NCBI GenBank assembly: GCA_020740775.1 | Contig: JAHEWK010000008.1 | Coordinates: forward strand, 1,116,001 to 1,180,000 | Direction of reading: 5' to 3' | DNA length: 64,000 bases | Source: Ilyonectria destructans | Taxonomy: Eukaryota; Ascomycota; Sordariomycetes; Hypocreales; Nectriaceae | Shown here: positions 45,388 through 56,474 of the stretch, in pieces | Position numbering within the stretch: the first letter of the stretch is position 1 | Layout: every line of letters begins with the position of its first letter | Position numbers and translations under genes: made by a program | The notes under the pieces: generated by a model | What the model saw: only the letters and a program-made list of their open reading frames with translations | Told to the model about the DNA's origin: nothing | The model's database searches: none

Positions 45388-48300
45388 TTACAGTGCATAG
45401 GGGTTCAGCGACCGAATCGTCAGGCATCTAAGGGGTCTGGTTAGCACAAAATGGTCCATCAAAGTAGCAATATGAAAAAGCACTTACGGTGGGCTCTTGC
45501 TGAGGTCAGTCTTCAGGATCACAGGGATCCTCGTCATCTCCGTCACGTCCTGGATGTACTCGCCACCCTCCTCACGAAGAGAGAAAAGCTTCAAGTACTT
45601 CTCCTTGTTGGTCAGACGAGTCTCCACGGCCTCACCAACCGGCACCTTCGAGTCGGATCGAGTGCGGTGAAGGCCTCCTGCGTTTGACGTAGATCGAGCG
45701 GGAGATCCGGGCACGCTCTGGGTAGGGCGCTCTGCCAGAGAAGCTCCAGCCATGGCCTCGGTGACATCTGAGTTGTTGTCATCATCATCATCGAACAGGG
45801 CGTCGACATCATCCGTCGATATGGTTCCGGTTTCCGTCTGCTTGCGAGCAGCCTCCTCCTGCTCCTTTCGGACACGCTCCGCCTCCTCAGCCTTTCGCTG
45901 AGCAGCCGCAGCATTTGAAGCCCGCATCGACGCAGCAGCCTTCGGCCGCTCATCCTCGGGCACGTACGCGGAACTAGGCACACCCTTCTCCCAGTAGAGC
46001 TCGAGCACTCGCTTCTCCTTGCGGAACTCGGCCTTCTTCAAGGGCAGCTGATCACAGTGAACTCGCTTCTCGAAACCCCACTCAGGGATGAGGATATCAA
46101 AGGCAGACTCGTACACGCACACGACAATGCCCTCGGCAATGAGGTCGCCGTTAGCCTCCTGGCGCTTCTTGTCCATTGTGCGGCAGGCCTCAATGTGGAT
46201 GCTCTGATCCTGTGCGTTCTGAGCAGAGTCCTTCTTGGTGTTGCAAGACTCGACAGTCTTGACCAAGTTGTCAATATCCTCAGTAAACTCGATCTTCCCC
46301 TCAGAGAGGACAGCCTCGAGCTGGCGATGGGCAACAATGTCGGCATAGCGACGGGTTGGGCTCGTGAAATGAGTGTACAGGGGTAGGTTCAGAGCATAGT
46401 GAGACCAAAGGTGCTTGCCACTCTTGCCAGCGATGAAGTACTTAGCGCGCTGCATCGACTTAACAACCAAGGTCTCCATACCCTTGCGCAAGTCAGAGTC
46501 GTCGACCTGGAAGAGGCTAGTCTGAAGAGCTCCGCTGCCAGAAGAGTCAATGTCGTAGCCGAGGGCAGTCATGCGCTCAACAAAGGTCTGTAGGCGGCGA
46601 GGGTTAGGAGCGGCCTGGCGACGAAGGATAGCCTTTTCAGGAAGTCCTTCGGCAAGGCGCTGAGCCACAAACGCGTTGGTCTTGTGCATGAGCTCTTCAA
46701 CAAGCTCGAGAGCCTGGGTAGAGTCAAACAGGTTCTCCTGGACAGGGTTGTTCTCGTCATCCAGCTGCTGGAGAAGTCGGAGAGGGGCGATGGGCTCGCC
46801 AGCCGCGTTGAGGCGAGCCTCACGGAACTTTTGGGCAACGGCATTAAGGATCTGAACGGTGTTGACGGGAACGGTGGAGTTCGTGTAGCTGGAAGGGTCG
46901 GTCAGAGCATCGTCAATGTCCTGGAGCGAAACCTTGCCAGCACTCTTGACAATACTCCTGCCGATCCAAGAGTCGCCCTCGGCAACGGTTCCATTGTGTG
47001 GGTTCACGCTGAAGACCACACTGACCGTCAGACGCTCCTGGTCGGGGCCCAGGGAGCAAACCTCGCCGGCTAGCTTCGGGGGGAGCAGAGCGCAGAAGCG
47101 GTTGCTCAGTTGGACAGAGGTACCACGCTTCTTGGCCTCACGGTCAACCAGGGAGTTGGGCTTGACGAAGTGGGCAATATCGGGAACGTGGATACCAATG
47201 TCAATCTTGCCATCAGGACGAGACTTGACGTGCACAGCGCTGCCGAGCTCGGCACCACCGTTGAAATCAAAAGTGAAGGTCTTCTCCTCGCGGAAGTCTC
47301 GGCGGGAGGCGAGGGCGGCCTCGTCCTCCTTGTCGAGCGACCAATCCTGGAGACCCACGCTGCGCAGGACGGCCTCAGAGAATTCATCAGAGGAAAAGTT
47401 GTTGTCTCGGAGAAGAGCATCCGTCTCCACCTTCAGATCGCCCATACGACCCAACTGCTCGACAAGGGTTCCGAAAGGATGGAGCGAAGTGATGGGCCAG
47501 CGCTTTATGCAGGCCACGAAGATTCGATCCGCATAATCCTGGTGCTTCTCGACGAAGTCGCGAGGAGCCTGCTCGGTGGGAATGGCAATGAGGGGTACGC
47601 GCTTATCAGTAGGCTTGAACCAGACAATCTTGGGTTTCTCCTGGTGCCGGGGTTCGTTATGACGGGAGTTACCGCCGTCTCGAGCAGCCCTCTCCGCTTC
47701 CTGCTTCTCCTTGGTAGCCTGACTGCTAGGTCGGAGAAGGCCAAGAGTTCCGGAGAACATCTGGCCAGCAACACGCTCAACGACAGCAACGACGTGGCCA
47801 GCATACAACGGCTTCGCTTCATCGTTGATTTCCTCCTCCTCAACAAGGAGGAGGCTCTGGCCCTCAACCTCAACATCGTCATTCTTCTTCTGGGTAGGAC
47901 GCTGTCGGAGACTGCCACGTCGGCGGATGCCACCCTCGGGAGGGTTGGAGTCGTTGTTACCCGAGTTCTGGTTGCCCTGGTTGGTAGATCCAGATCGGGT
48001 GTCAGTGATATCCTTGCGCTTCTTCTTCTCTTCCTTCTCGCGCTTCTGGGACCAGACCTCATCGACATCGAGAAGCTCAATGGCAACAAGATCTCCTTCA
48101 AGGGCGCGATTGCGGTCCTTGCTACCGCAAATGAAGATGTCGGCATCAAGGAGGCCGTCCTGAGTGGTAACATAGGCGTCACTGCGGTTCTTCTTGTTGA
48201 CACGGAGAATGCCAGAAACGAGCTGGCCATCTGCAAGGAGCGCAGGAAGGGTGGCTTGGGGGAGGTAAGGAGTGAATAGGGTCTTTCGCTGCTGCTGCTG

Positions 48301-49711
48301 TTGGCCGCCAATCTGGCCGCCGTGCTGAGAGCCTTGAAGACCAATGAACTGCTGGCCGTTCATCTGAGCGGCCTGCAGGGCCTGAAGCTGGCCGAGCTGC
48401 ATGGGGTTCAGCTGCTGCCCGTACATCTGGGGCATCATCATCTGGTTGGGCAGCTGCATGACCTGGGGTTGGTTGGGGTTGTATTGGAAAGCACCAACGT
48501 TGGAGACCGACTGGTTCATAGAGCCGCGAGGACGGTGGCCCGGCTGGAAGCCGGCCTGGTTCTGGCCGGCATTGCCAGGCTGTTGTTCCTGGCTCTGGCT
48601 CTGGTTACGCCAGTTGCCCTCAAAGTTACGGGAGCCGGTTCGGTTATGGCTTCCGCGGCGCTGGAACTCGTTATCGACGGTGAGGTTCGCAGCGCCACCA
48701 CGGCCGGCGCCACGGCCATTGACGGCCATGCTCTGGCTGCGACCGTGGCCACCACGTCCACCACGGTTCGAGCCTTGGGCGACGGGAGTATCGAGGGTGG
48801 TCTGAGCAGCTCCCTTGTTCTGCTCGTCGGGCTTTTCGGCGGGGGATGCAGGGAAGGAGAAACCACTGGTGGTTCGCTTCTGCTGGGCGATTTCGGCAGC
48901 CTTCTTGGCGTCGGCCAGAGCCAAAGAGTGACGTCTCTGGTGACCACCACCGGCGCCGCCACCACCACGGCCACCTCGGCCACCTGCATTCTCGCGGCCA
49001 TGGCCAGCGGGAGCTTCGAAGTTGCCGAAGGTAGATCCGGAGGCACCGGCCGAGGGGGCGGGGGGAGGTCCCATACCCATGTTGGGAAGTGCCGACTGAT
49101 TACGGCGATGTGACAGTGGCTGGGTCGGAGGAGCCATGTTTTGTTGTGGCATTTGGTTTGGGAATTGGAAGGCGTTTTGCGTCATGTTGGGCATGGGCTG
49201 CAAAGGATTGAAGCCGCCACCGGGAACCATAGGCTGGCCCGGAGGGACCATTCCCATGTTGACATATTGCTGTTGCGTAGCCTGGATCTGCTGTTGCTGC
49301 TGCTGCAGCAGTTCAATCTGCTGCTGGATGGCAAGCTGCTCCACTGTAGAGAAGTAAAGTTAGCATGCATCCCAATTGTAGATGAATCGATGCGAGTGGA
49401 TTGGGGAGGCAGTGAGATAACAAGGCCGTGTTGATGGTGGATAAGTGATGCATCGACTTGGGGCGGGAAGTGAGGCCGCATATGACGCCATGACGCAGCA
49501 CGAGAAAAAGGTGGACTAAGTAGGAGGGAGTATACTCACTTCCTGGGTTGGCAAACATGCTCATCAGAGGCGTCAACTCAGAAGGGCTACGGCGATGGGC
49601 GATGTGCAGCCTGCGCCCAGCAGGACCAGGGACGCCGCCAACCTGAGGCTGCTGGGGCGCTTGCTGCTGTTGCGGCTGTTGCTGCGGGGGTTGCTGTGCT
49701 TGCTGCTCCAT
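45388..49711 (-). CDS. SSD1: Ssd1-type translational repressor (RNase II-like, catalytically inactive)
   Basis: mRNA-binding protein that represses translation of cell-wall protein transcripts and affects wall integrity and stress tolerance. I assemble three exons: 49711-49540, 49343-45488 and 45427-45388, with introns of 196 and 60 nt, giving 1,355 residues. The short last exon supplies the family-like ending SLNPYAL; without it the protein would end at SKSPP. The N-terminus is a long Gln/Gly/Asn-rich disordered region. Cold-shock domains follow (LFTPYLPQATLPALLADGQL, KKNRSDAYVTT), then the RNB domain (IDIGIHVPDIAHFVKPNSLVD, HLWSHYALNLPLYTHFTSP). The Asp cluster of active RNase II enzymes is not visible around FTFDFNGGAELG, as expected for Ssd1. 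The N-terminal SHRRNQS-type site is a plausible kinase target. Confidence 0.95.
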
Positions 49712-49878
49712 GATGGGCAGTTAGAAGCAGGTACTTTTAGCACGTCGAGGTCGAAGTCGGGAGGGGGATCGAGTCGAGCTGGCAGATTGGGGTAATCTGA
49801 TTCGGGAAGCGACGTAGCGGCCGAGATGGCGGCGGGTTTCGGCGGGACCTGTTATTCAGACGACGAGTGCTGATGTTT

Positions 49879-50142
49879 GGCGATGGCGATGGCGATGGCG
49901 ATGACGGATGGCGATGGCAAGGCGGGACAGAGTTTGCCCAAAAGGAGGGTGTGCGAGCTTGAGCAGAGCCAAGGAGTGTGGAAGGAAAGGCGGCGATGAA
50001 GAGGATGATGTGACGACGAGAAGAGAAGGCCGGGATGGATGGAAGTCCAGCTCCTGGCGGGAAGAGAGGGGAGAAGAGATTGCGGGAGAGGAGGGATTGT
50101 GGATGGGAGAGATGGGAAGCGGGAGTGGGAGTGGGAGTGGGA
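49879..50142. repeat. GGCGAT and GGGAGT microsatellites in SSD1 5' region
   Basis: A run of GGCGAT hexamers lies at about 49879-49919, broken once. A run of four GGGAGT units lies at about 50121-50142. They sit 170-430 bp upstream of the SSD1 start codon, probably in its leader or promoter. Confidence 0.6.
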
Positions 50143-50703
50143 GGGAATGGATGGATATGGATGGAGAGGTGGAGGTGGAGGTTTACGTGGGAGGAACCCG
50201 AGCGACCTACTCCCTACCTGCCTACCTCCCCTACCTTACGTCTCCCAACCTGGCTGGCCCAGCACTGGGTCCAGTGGATCACCGCTGGAACCACGGGCTA
50301 GGTGGCGGTTGCTCTGGGAGAGCTACTGGCCCAGGCGGGCTTAGCCTAGTGCGAAAGGCAGAGACTCACCAGAGAGGGAGCGGCCAAGGTAGTGGAGGTA
50401 CAGTACCTGGGATAATAGGTGGCCTGTGGTACTGGGCCGGGGGCTAAACGCCGCCGAAAGATGGGGTCGGCTGCTACTGCTAGTCCCCTACAAACTAACA
50501 GCTATTAGTGGGCTCTTGTCCTTCCCCCAGGGCCCCCAGAGACTCCAGCACTGAGGCGGGTTTGGGCCGCTTCAGGGTTTCTTCCTTTGCACCCATTGTC
50601 TTACCACCTCCTCTATTGCCATCCACACGCGCAACCGACTTCGTACTCGTCGACGAACGCATCGACATGTGCACACAGACACAGACTCGCACCGAGTGTG
50701 AGA

Positions 50704-50783
50704 TACACACTCGCACCCACGCACATGCGCGCACACACACTCGCGCGCACATACACACCTACACACATCACCCACGCGCGCGG
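50704..50783. repeat. Alternating purine-pyrimidine CA/CG tract
   Basis: About 80 bp are dominated by CA and CG dinucleotides, including CATGCGCGCACACACAC and CACGCGCGCG. Such tracts can adopt Z-DNA and are length-variable. Position between divergent promoters is all that suggests a role. Confidence 0.65.
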
Positions 50784-53021
50784 ACGACGGGCCGCCCAGC
50801 GAAACATTGGTCCCGTCTCGTGGGGGGGAGGGGTAAGATACCCGAACATTCTACCTGTAGGATCCAAGGTTTAGGGGATGGATGTCTTGCGGTGGGTGGC
50901 GTTGAAGGGCGTCATCGGCCGCGGATGGCTTCCACAGGCGCAGTTGATGGCTGACGTCCAGAAGCGTGTTTGTTTCCAGGTTGTGTTGCCGCCATCAACT
51001 CCCAGCCCAACGCAACGTGCCCGCCCGCAAGCTTGTCGCAGAGGCTCCAATCCATGGGTCCTGGCCGCTACGACTGGCCCGGACAAGCTGGTGTCGCACG
51101 GGAGAACTCCACCAGGGATCCCTGAGCTACATAGGCCTAGCAAGCGGGCCGCCGCTCGTTCCCTTCCCCCATCGTGGATGGCAATCGAGGAGCTGGAGCC
51201 CTGCGGCCACCGGCCAAACCGCTACTACGTACGGAGTACATACTGCATAGTAGACTGCAGCGCATGCGCATGCGCCTTGCTTCTCACCGGGGCTTTGTCT
51301 TGGGCGGTGCTGCCGTGGCTGCGCAGATCGTCGCCGGCGACATATTGCTGCAATGCCATGACTAGCTGTGCAGTATTACTGTAGTACGGATGACTGGGTT
51401 GTGGAAGAGCTTCCCCCTTCGAGAGGCCAGACCTCCCCCCTGTGATGAATGAGCTGCGTGATTGATTGCCTGACCTGTCCTCCGCTGGCGCCAGGGGTAA
51501 GACTCCAAGGATTACCCTCGACTCCTGCACCTTTGAATGGAGCCCAGCCGGAGACCCAGGTGGGTTGGTGGGCAAGGGAGTCGAGACTCGCTCGCTCACA
51601 ACGTCATCGAGGGGCAAGACAAACAGCCAGGCGAGATGAGTGCGAATACGGGATGCTGGAGCTCTGCTGTTGTTTATGCATCACTTGTTCGCAGTAATTA
51701 CGCTCCGTGGCCTCTAATTAGTATCCACGGCTCTAGGCCATCAGCCGGCTCCGGTCTGCGTCTTGTCTGTTTTTGTCTTGTCAAGGCTCCACTCTTCAAC
51801 GACCATCGCCATCACCATGAACCAGAACCACCAACAACAGCTCGCCAAAGGCCAGTCGACAACAGTTAGGTAGCCATAGCCACTCCCATGTCCGTGCCCC
51901 CGTCCACCCAGACCCCCGTCCGTCTCCCCAGGCAATCGTTTCTCTTTAGAAACCAACTGGGAGGCGAAGCCTACCTTACACCTGAGCCTCCACCTGCGTA
52001 CTATGTACAAATCCGGGTCCCCTACGCCGAGGTCAGGTGCGCTCCACGGCTCCCCGTCACTCAAATTTGCCAAGCTCTCCCTGGGTGGAGTCGATGCTTT
52101 CCTCTCTCCCTGCGTAGAGCCCAAAGACAGTACACGAAGGGACCTGGGCTCTCGACCTGGGGTGACATCCAATTGCTCCGATGCGCCTCCAGGTCGCCTT
52201 TCACACTCACACTTTCACTTTCACCGTGTTCGTCCAGTCACCGCATCCGTAACTCATCCTCATCGCCCTAGCCCAATAGCCACCACCAGGCCCAATATTT
52301 GAGCCCTCGTGCCTCCACAAAGACGCCATCCGATGTAACCCTTCAGACAAGACCCCCTGTCTTGTTTCGCCTCTTCTCTGTCGGCCGAAGAGCCCGTGTT
52401 CCAGAACCAGTTAGCTGCGTTACCATGTTCCAGATCCCAGCTCACCCTGTTCGAGATGTCTCCGTGATTCAGCCCGTTGTCAGGTCGTTTCCAGATCCAT
52501 CAATATCATTATTCATCCCTCGAACACCGCGGGCGCACCGTCTCAGCTTGGTGCCCGAGCCCTTTAAACATGTCTCGGATCTTCGTCCTCCGTATTTCCG
52601 ACCCAGGTCGTTCTAGCCCAGGCGGAGATAACTCAGCCACAGATCAGCTATCCAGTGTGTGGCTAAGCCCACGCGCCTCAATCTGTTGTCGGCGTCGGGA
52701 CTTTATTTTAGCGGGCCGAGTCCTTGGCGCAGGTTGTGCATTGGTACGTACCTACCTATGCAGTGATTCAACCTCCAGTCTAAATCAAAGGTCTGCACTA
52801 TCGCAGGCAAAGAAGCCAAACAAAGCTCCCACAACGCCAGGAGAGGGCCATTTGACCTCCCCAACTTGGCCGCTCCTCAGGAAATACCCACCCGACTGTG
52901 CCTCTTTAACCCCTACGCCAGTCTCCCTCATCGAGCCCTACGATATCCCGACTCTCCATCGCGTCACGACCACAAATGCACGGCCGATAGCGATTCGAAG
53001 CACCTGTCCCTACCTCTGAAC

Positions 53022-54618
53022 ATGTCACGCTCCTCACCCGCGAGGCGGAGCCAATTACTCTCGAGCCCAGACCGAAAAGTTGCCTCGAGATTCCTGCTCG
53101 ACGACCGGAACAATGAGGTCAGTCACCGAGATGCCTTGGCCGCGGCACAGGTTGAGCATGACAGGGTGCGCAAAGCCGCCATCCGGGTCTACGAGCTCCA
53201 TGAGCTGCAGATTGAGCATCAACGAATCGTCGACGAAGAACGAAGGGAGGAGGAGAGGTTAAAGACAGAGGCTCTCATTGTTGCAGAGGAACAGCGGCTC
53301 CGGGAGCTGCGGGCGAGAACAATCCCTAGGCCACCACCAGAACCACCAAGGTCACCTACGCCGCCTCCCCCTGTGAAGCGCGTGGCTCCAGCAAATACAA
53401 ATGGCACCACTCCGACAAAGGAATCGAAGCCACCAGCATCAACAACGCCTCCTTCAGAGGTGAAGAAAGCGGCTGCTGCCCCTCCATCGAGTCTCCCAAA
53501 TAAACCGCCACCGACCAATCCTTTCCAGAAGACGAATGGCCTCGCCGCACCACAGTCCACTGCTACTCCTGCCGCCCCAGTCGCTACGCCAACAGCTCAG
53601 CCAGCGCGGTCGCCTACTGTAGATCGGTACAGCCAGATCCATCAGGAGCTAAAGAAGCTGCGGAAGGAGCTGCAGGCCCAATCTAAGGTCGCCGGCTCGC
53701 CGCTCAAGGGGAAAATGGGCACATTCCGAAGAGAGATCCGTGTATCCATTGGCCAACTCACCAGTGGAAGAGGAGCCAACGCCCTACCTGTAAGTCACCC
53801 AAGTTTCGACTCCCCCGCAACGTTCTAACATCAACCAGATCGCCAAAATCAATGCTGCTTTGAGAGAGGCCTTGGAAGGCAAGGTACCGAGTCCTCTAAT
53901 TGATGTTAGCCTCTTCGTGGTTGACAAGAGGCAACCGGCCGAAGGTGCCACAAACAACGACGCGACTATGCCTTCACTATTCATTTACTTGGTGAACATC
54001 TGCGCCAAGGGCATTATAAACCAGTTCATTAATGAAGCCGGCGCGAACACCAAAGCTGCCGACCCTGTTGGAGTCTTTACGGCTCAGATTTTCTCGCAGA
54101 AAGACTTCCAGTGGAGAGGGCAGTCCTTGATCGACATCCTGATGGCCAAGTACCGCATAGCATGCCCGGTTCTCTTTGGACATCGCGGCAACGATAGGAC
54201 CGAGCGAGGGCGCATCGCCTTGGGCTGGAAGAAGGACGGTACCTCATGGATCACCGAACAGAATCACAACGACCGAATGACGGGTCTCGGCGCCGGGTTC
54301 GCATCTCTCTCCCTCAGAGACTTTAGCAAGACAACGAAGACCAACCCCTACCCGCCGGTGAACTATTGGAAGGCCCTCGCCGGCATTATTAACTCCCCCG
54401 CCAACGAAACGTCAAACACACAATACGTCGTTTTGCGCGCCATGATAGAAGGTCATGAACAGCGTTTCCTCAGCTTCTACGGCAACGCGGCATTCGCTGC
54501 CCTGCGTTTGGCCTTGATCGAGTTCCCAAAGAAGGCACCCGAGACAGCCAATGCAGCCGGATCCCTGCGCGCACTAGCCGACATCCTAAAGACCGAGGTC
54601 GGTTTGGTCTTGGCTTGA
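53022..54618 (+). CDS. GLE1: Nucleoporin Gle1, mRNA export factor
   Basis: Gle1 sits at the cytoplasmic face of the nuclear pore. With inositol hexakisphosphate it activates the DEAD-box ATPase Dbp5 to release exported mRNA. Exons are 53022-53789 and 53839-54618 with a 49-nt intron, giving 515 residues. The frame is open upstream but the first ATG is 53022. A long charged helix covers about 40-110 (VDEERREEERLKTEALIVAE), followed by a Pro-rich linker. The Gle1 domain begins near 250, with FIYLVNICAKGIINQFINEA, FTAQIFSQKDFQWRGQSLID and RMTGLGAGFASLSLRDF. Length is typical of filamentous fungi. Confidence 0.95.
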
Positions 54619-54995
54619 GGGTAGAGGATGGGGGTTTCCTTTTGTTCAATCAAAGAGGTGGCAAACACAAAGAAATATTATCATGTTAGGATTTGTACGG
54701 GGCGTTCAGGGAAGGGCCATTCTCTCATAAAGAAGGCCCATCATTGCCATTATAAGGCTTGGCTGCATAGCAGGTGTTTGAAGGACTTGTTGGATTATAT
54801 GACGCCGTTGGAGCAACAACGGCTGCGTCTGCTGCTCTATCTATCCTTTAGTTATACAAATGTAGAAAGACCTACTCCGGGTCGACAGTGGCGCGAGCAT
54901 ATATCCCCTACCAAACTCCGAAAACAATATCCCAGAACTACCGTGTTTCAATCAGATCATTTGCAAGCATGCGCAGCATCTCCGTTTTCCCTCAT
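54619..54995. other. Convergent 3' spacer
   Basis: A 377-bp spacer between the stop codons of GLE1 and the SNARE gene. It is AT-richer than its surroundings and probably made up of the two 3' untranslated regions. Confidence 0.55.
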
Positions 54996-55810
54996 TCACA
55001 GAATCAACAGCAGCACCAGCAATAAAATGAGGACAAAGATGAGGACTGCGATGCAACAGCTGCTCCAGCGATCCTCGTTCTGCCGCACCACTTGCTGCAG
55101 CTTCTGCACGCCCGTCTGTAGCCGCCCGCCAACGCGGTCGGCGACGTTATCCACGACCTCAAGCATCTCGCGCTGCTCCTCCAGCTCACGGCCCATGTCG
55201 TCGGCCTGGCGGCGCAGGTTGCCGACGGTCTGGAAGACGCCGTCGAGGTGCGTGTCCTGCTCGCGCATGATCTCGACCTGCTGCTGCTGCTCGAACTCGG
55301 CGTAGTTGTCGTCACCGTCGATTGCGAAGGCGTTCGGGTCGGGCAGGTCGCTTGCGCCGGCGGAGATCTTCTTGTCGAGCTCCTCGCGCATGTCGTCGAC
55401 CTCGCCGCCGACTTCCTGCACCAGGCGCTTGCGGCGGGTCACCTCGTGGGCGGAGAGGCCGAACTGGGCCGGGTTTGACTCGACGGCCTGCACGGAGGCG
55501 ACGAGGTCGGCGAGGTCATCGGCTAGAGAGGAGAGAGCGGACTCGAGGTCGGAGCGGGCAGAGGCGAGCTCGGGAGAGGATGCGGCGGTGGTGAGGGAGC
55601 GGATACGCAGGTAGGAGGCGAAGAGCGGCCGCGTCGAGGCCATCTGGGTGAGGACATCTCTACAAGACGGTGGTCAGTGGACTGCGGGACGGCGATGAAT
55701 GAATGGATTGGAGGCGCCCGGGAAGTCGGAGAGACGAGATAAGCGGCTGGAGGTCGAACGTACTGTTGGACCTGCAGGAACGGGTCCTGGTCGTTTGAGG
55801 AGGACATCAT
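54996..55810 (-). CDS. TLG1: Qc-SNARE of the Tlg1/syntaxin-6 type
   Basis: t-SNARE for retrograde traffic from endosomes to the late Golgi. Exons are 55810-55764 and 55659-54996 with a 104-nt intron, giving 236 residues. The N-terminus MMSSSNDQDPFLQVQQDVL resembles syntaxin-6 (DPF motif). A three-helix N-terminal domain covers about 20-115. The SNARE motif lies at about 145-205 (REQDTHLDGVFQTVGNLRRQ, with a central Gln in RELEEQREML). A single C-terminal membrane anchor (CCIAVLIFVLILLLVLLLIL) ends the protein with no lumenal tail. Syntaxin-6/Tlg1 class is clear; use of the yeast symbol is by family. Confidence 0.9.
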
Positions 55811-56474
55811 CCACTGGGTAAAGATGCGTGAAGGCGCATCAGCCTCGCCGGGATGTGCGTGGTGGACTCGGGGGACGGAAGGACAGGTGGGTTGTTGAAG
55901 CTAAGTGCGTCGGCTGTAGGTTGCGACTTTGGAGGTTAGAGGGATGACGTTGCACAGACAGACCGGCCAGACCCCTGTCAACTTACCCTACACCGTGTTC
56001 GAATTTGCGGAGGAAATGGGGCAATCCGCAACGGTGCATCAAGGCGGCGGGTCTTGCCCACCGAGGCCCTCACACCGAGCTCACCTGCAAAATCGACCCG
56101 CCCACTAAATCGGGGTTTTTGGATTTGTGCTTGGAACCCGAGACAAAGTCACTCGCCTTGTCAGATACACCTGGCTGGCCTCTACCGCACCTTCTGGGCC
56201 TTCGGAGCGGTTTTCAAGGGTCGATACTCGTGCCGCGGTAGCATCATCACCTATTTCAACTCAAGCGAGGACTGGGTTTTTTCTGTTTCGGGTTGAACAA
56301 ACCCTGCTCACCAACTGAGAAGTCTTTTACTTAGAGGTACGGACTTCACCCAGGCCTCACAGTTAGATTTTCAGGCTCGTACTCACGCCTTGTTGCGTCC
56401 TTCTAGTAATTCACTCTCCGACAAAACATATTAACCACCCTCTAGGGTAGCACCCAAGGCCAAGAAGTTTCAGA
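55811..56474. promoter_or_regulatory. Divergent promoter region, SNARE / methyltransferase
   Basis: A 664-bp region between two divergent genes, containing both promoters and leaders. No other feature recognised. Confidence 0.5.

Larger units (their letters stand above)
49712..53021. other. 3.3 kb divergent region between SSD1 and GLE1
   Basis: No convincing gene on either strand. It contains GGCGAT microsatellite repeats (about 49879-49919), GGGAGT repeats (about 50121-50142) and an alternating CA/CG tract (50704-50783). TACGGAGTA lies at 51230-51238, and pyrimidine-rich, CCTACC-type promoter sequence is scattered throughout. Both flanking genes probably have long leaders here. Confidence 0.55.

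Noticed and set aside
47110..48279. 389-codon frame on the plus strand inside SSD1
   Set aside because: It is the antisense shadow of a clearly conserved protein; its Leu/Val/Gly-rich sequence matches no family.
50878..51384. 168-codon frame between SSD1 and GLE1
   Set aside because: No domain, poor composition, and several overlapping alternatives; treated as promoter DNA.
52866..53021. In-frame upstream extension of GLE1
   Set aside because: It has no ATG before 53022 and its sequence does not resemble the Gle1 N-terminus.
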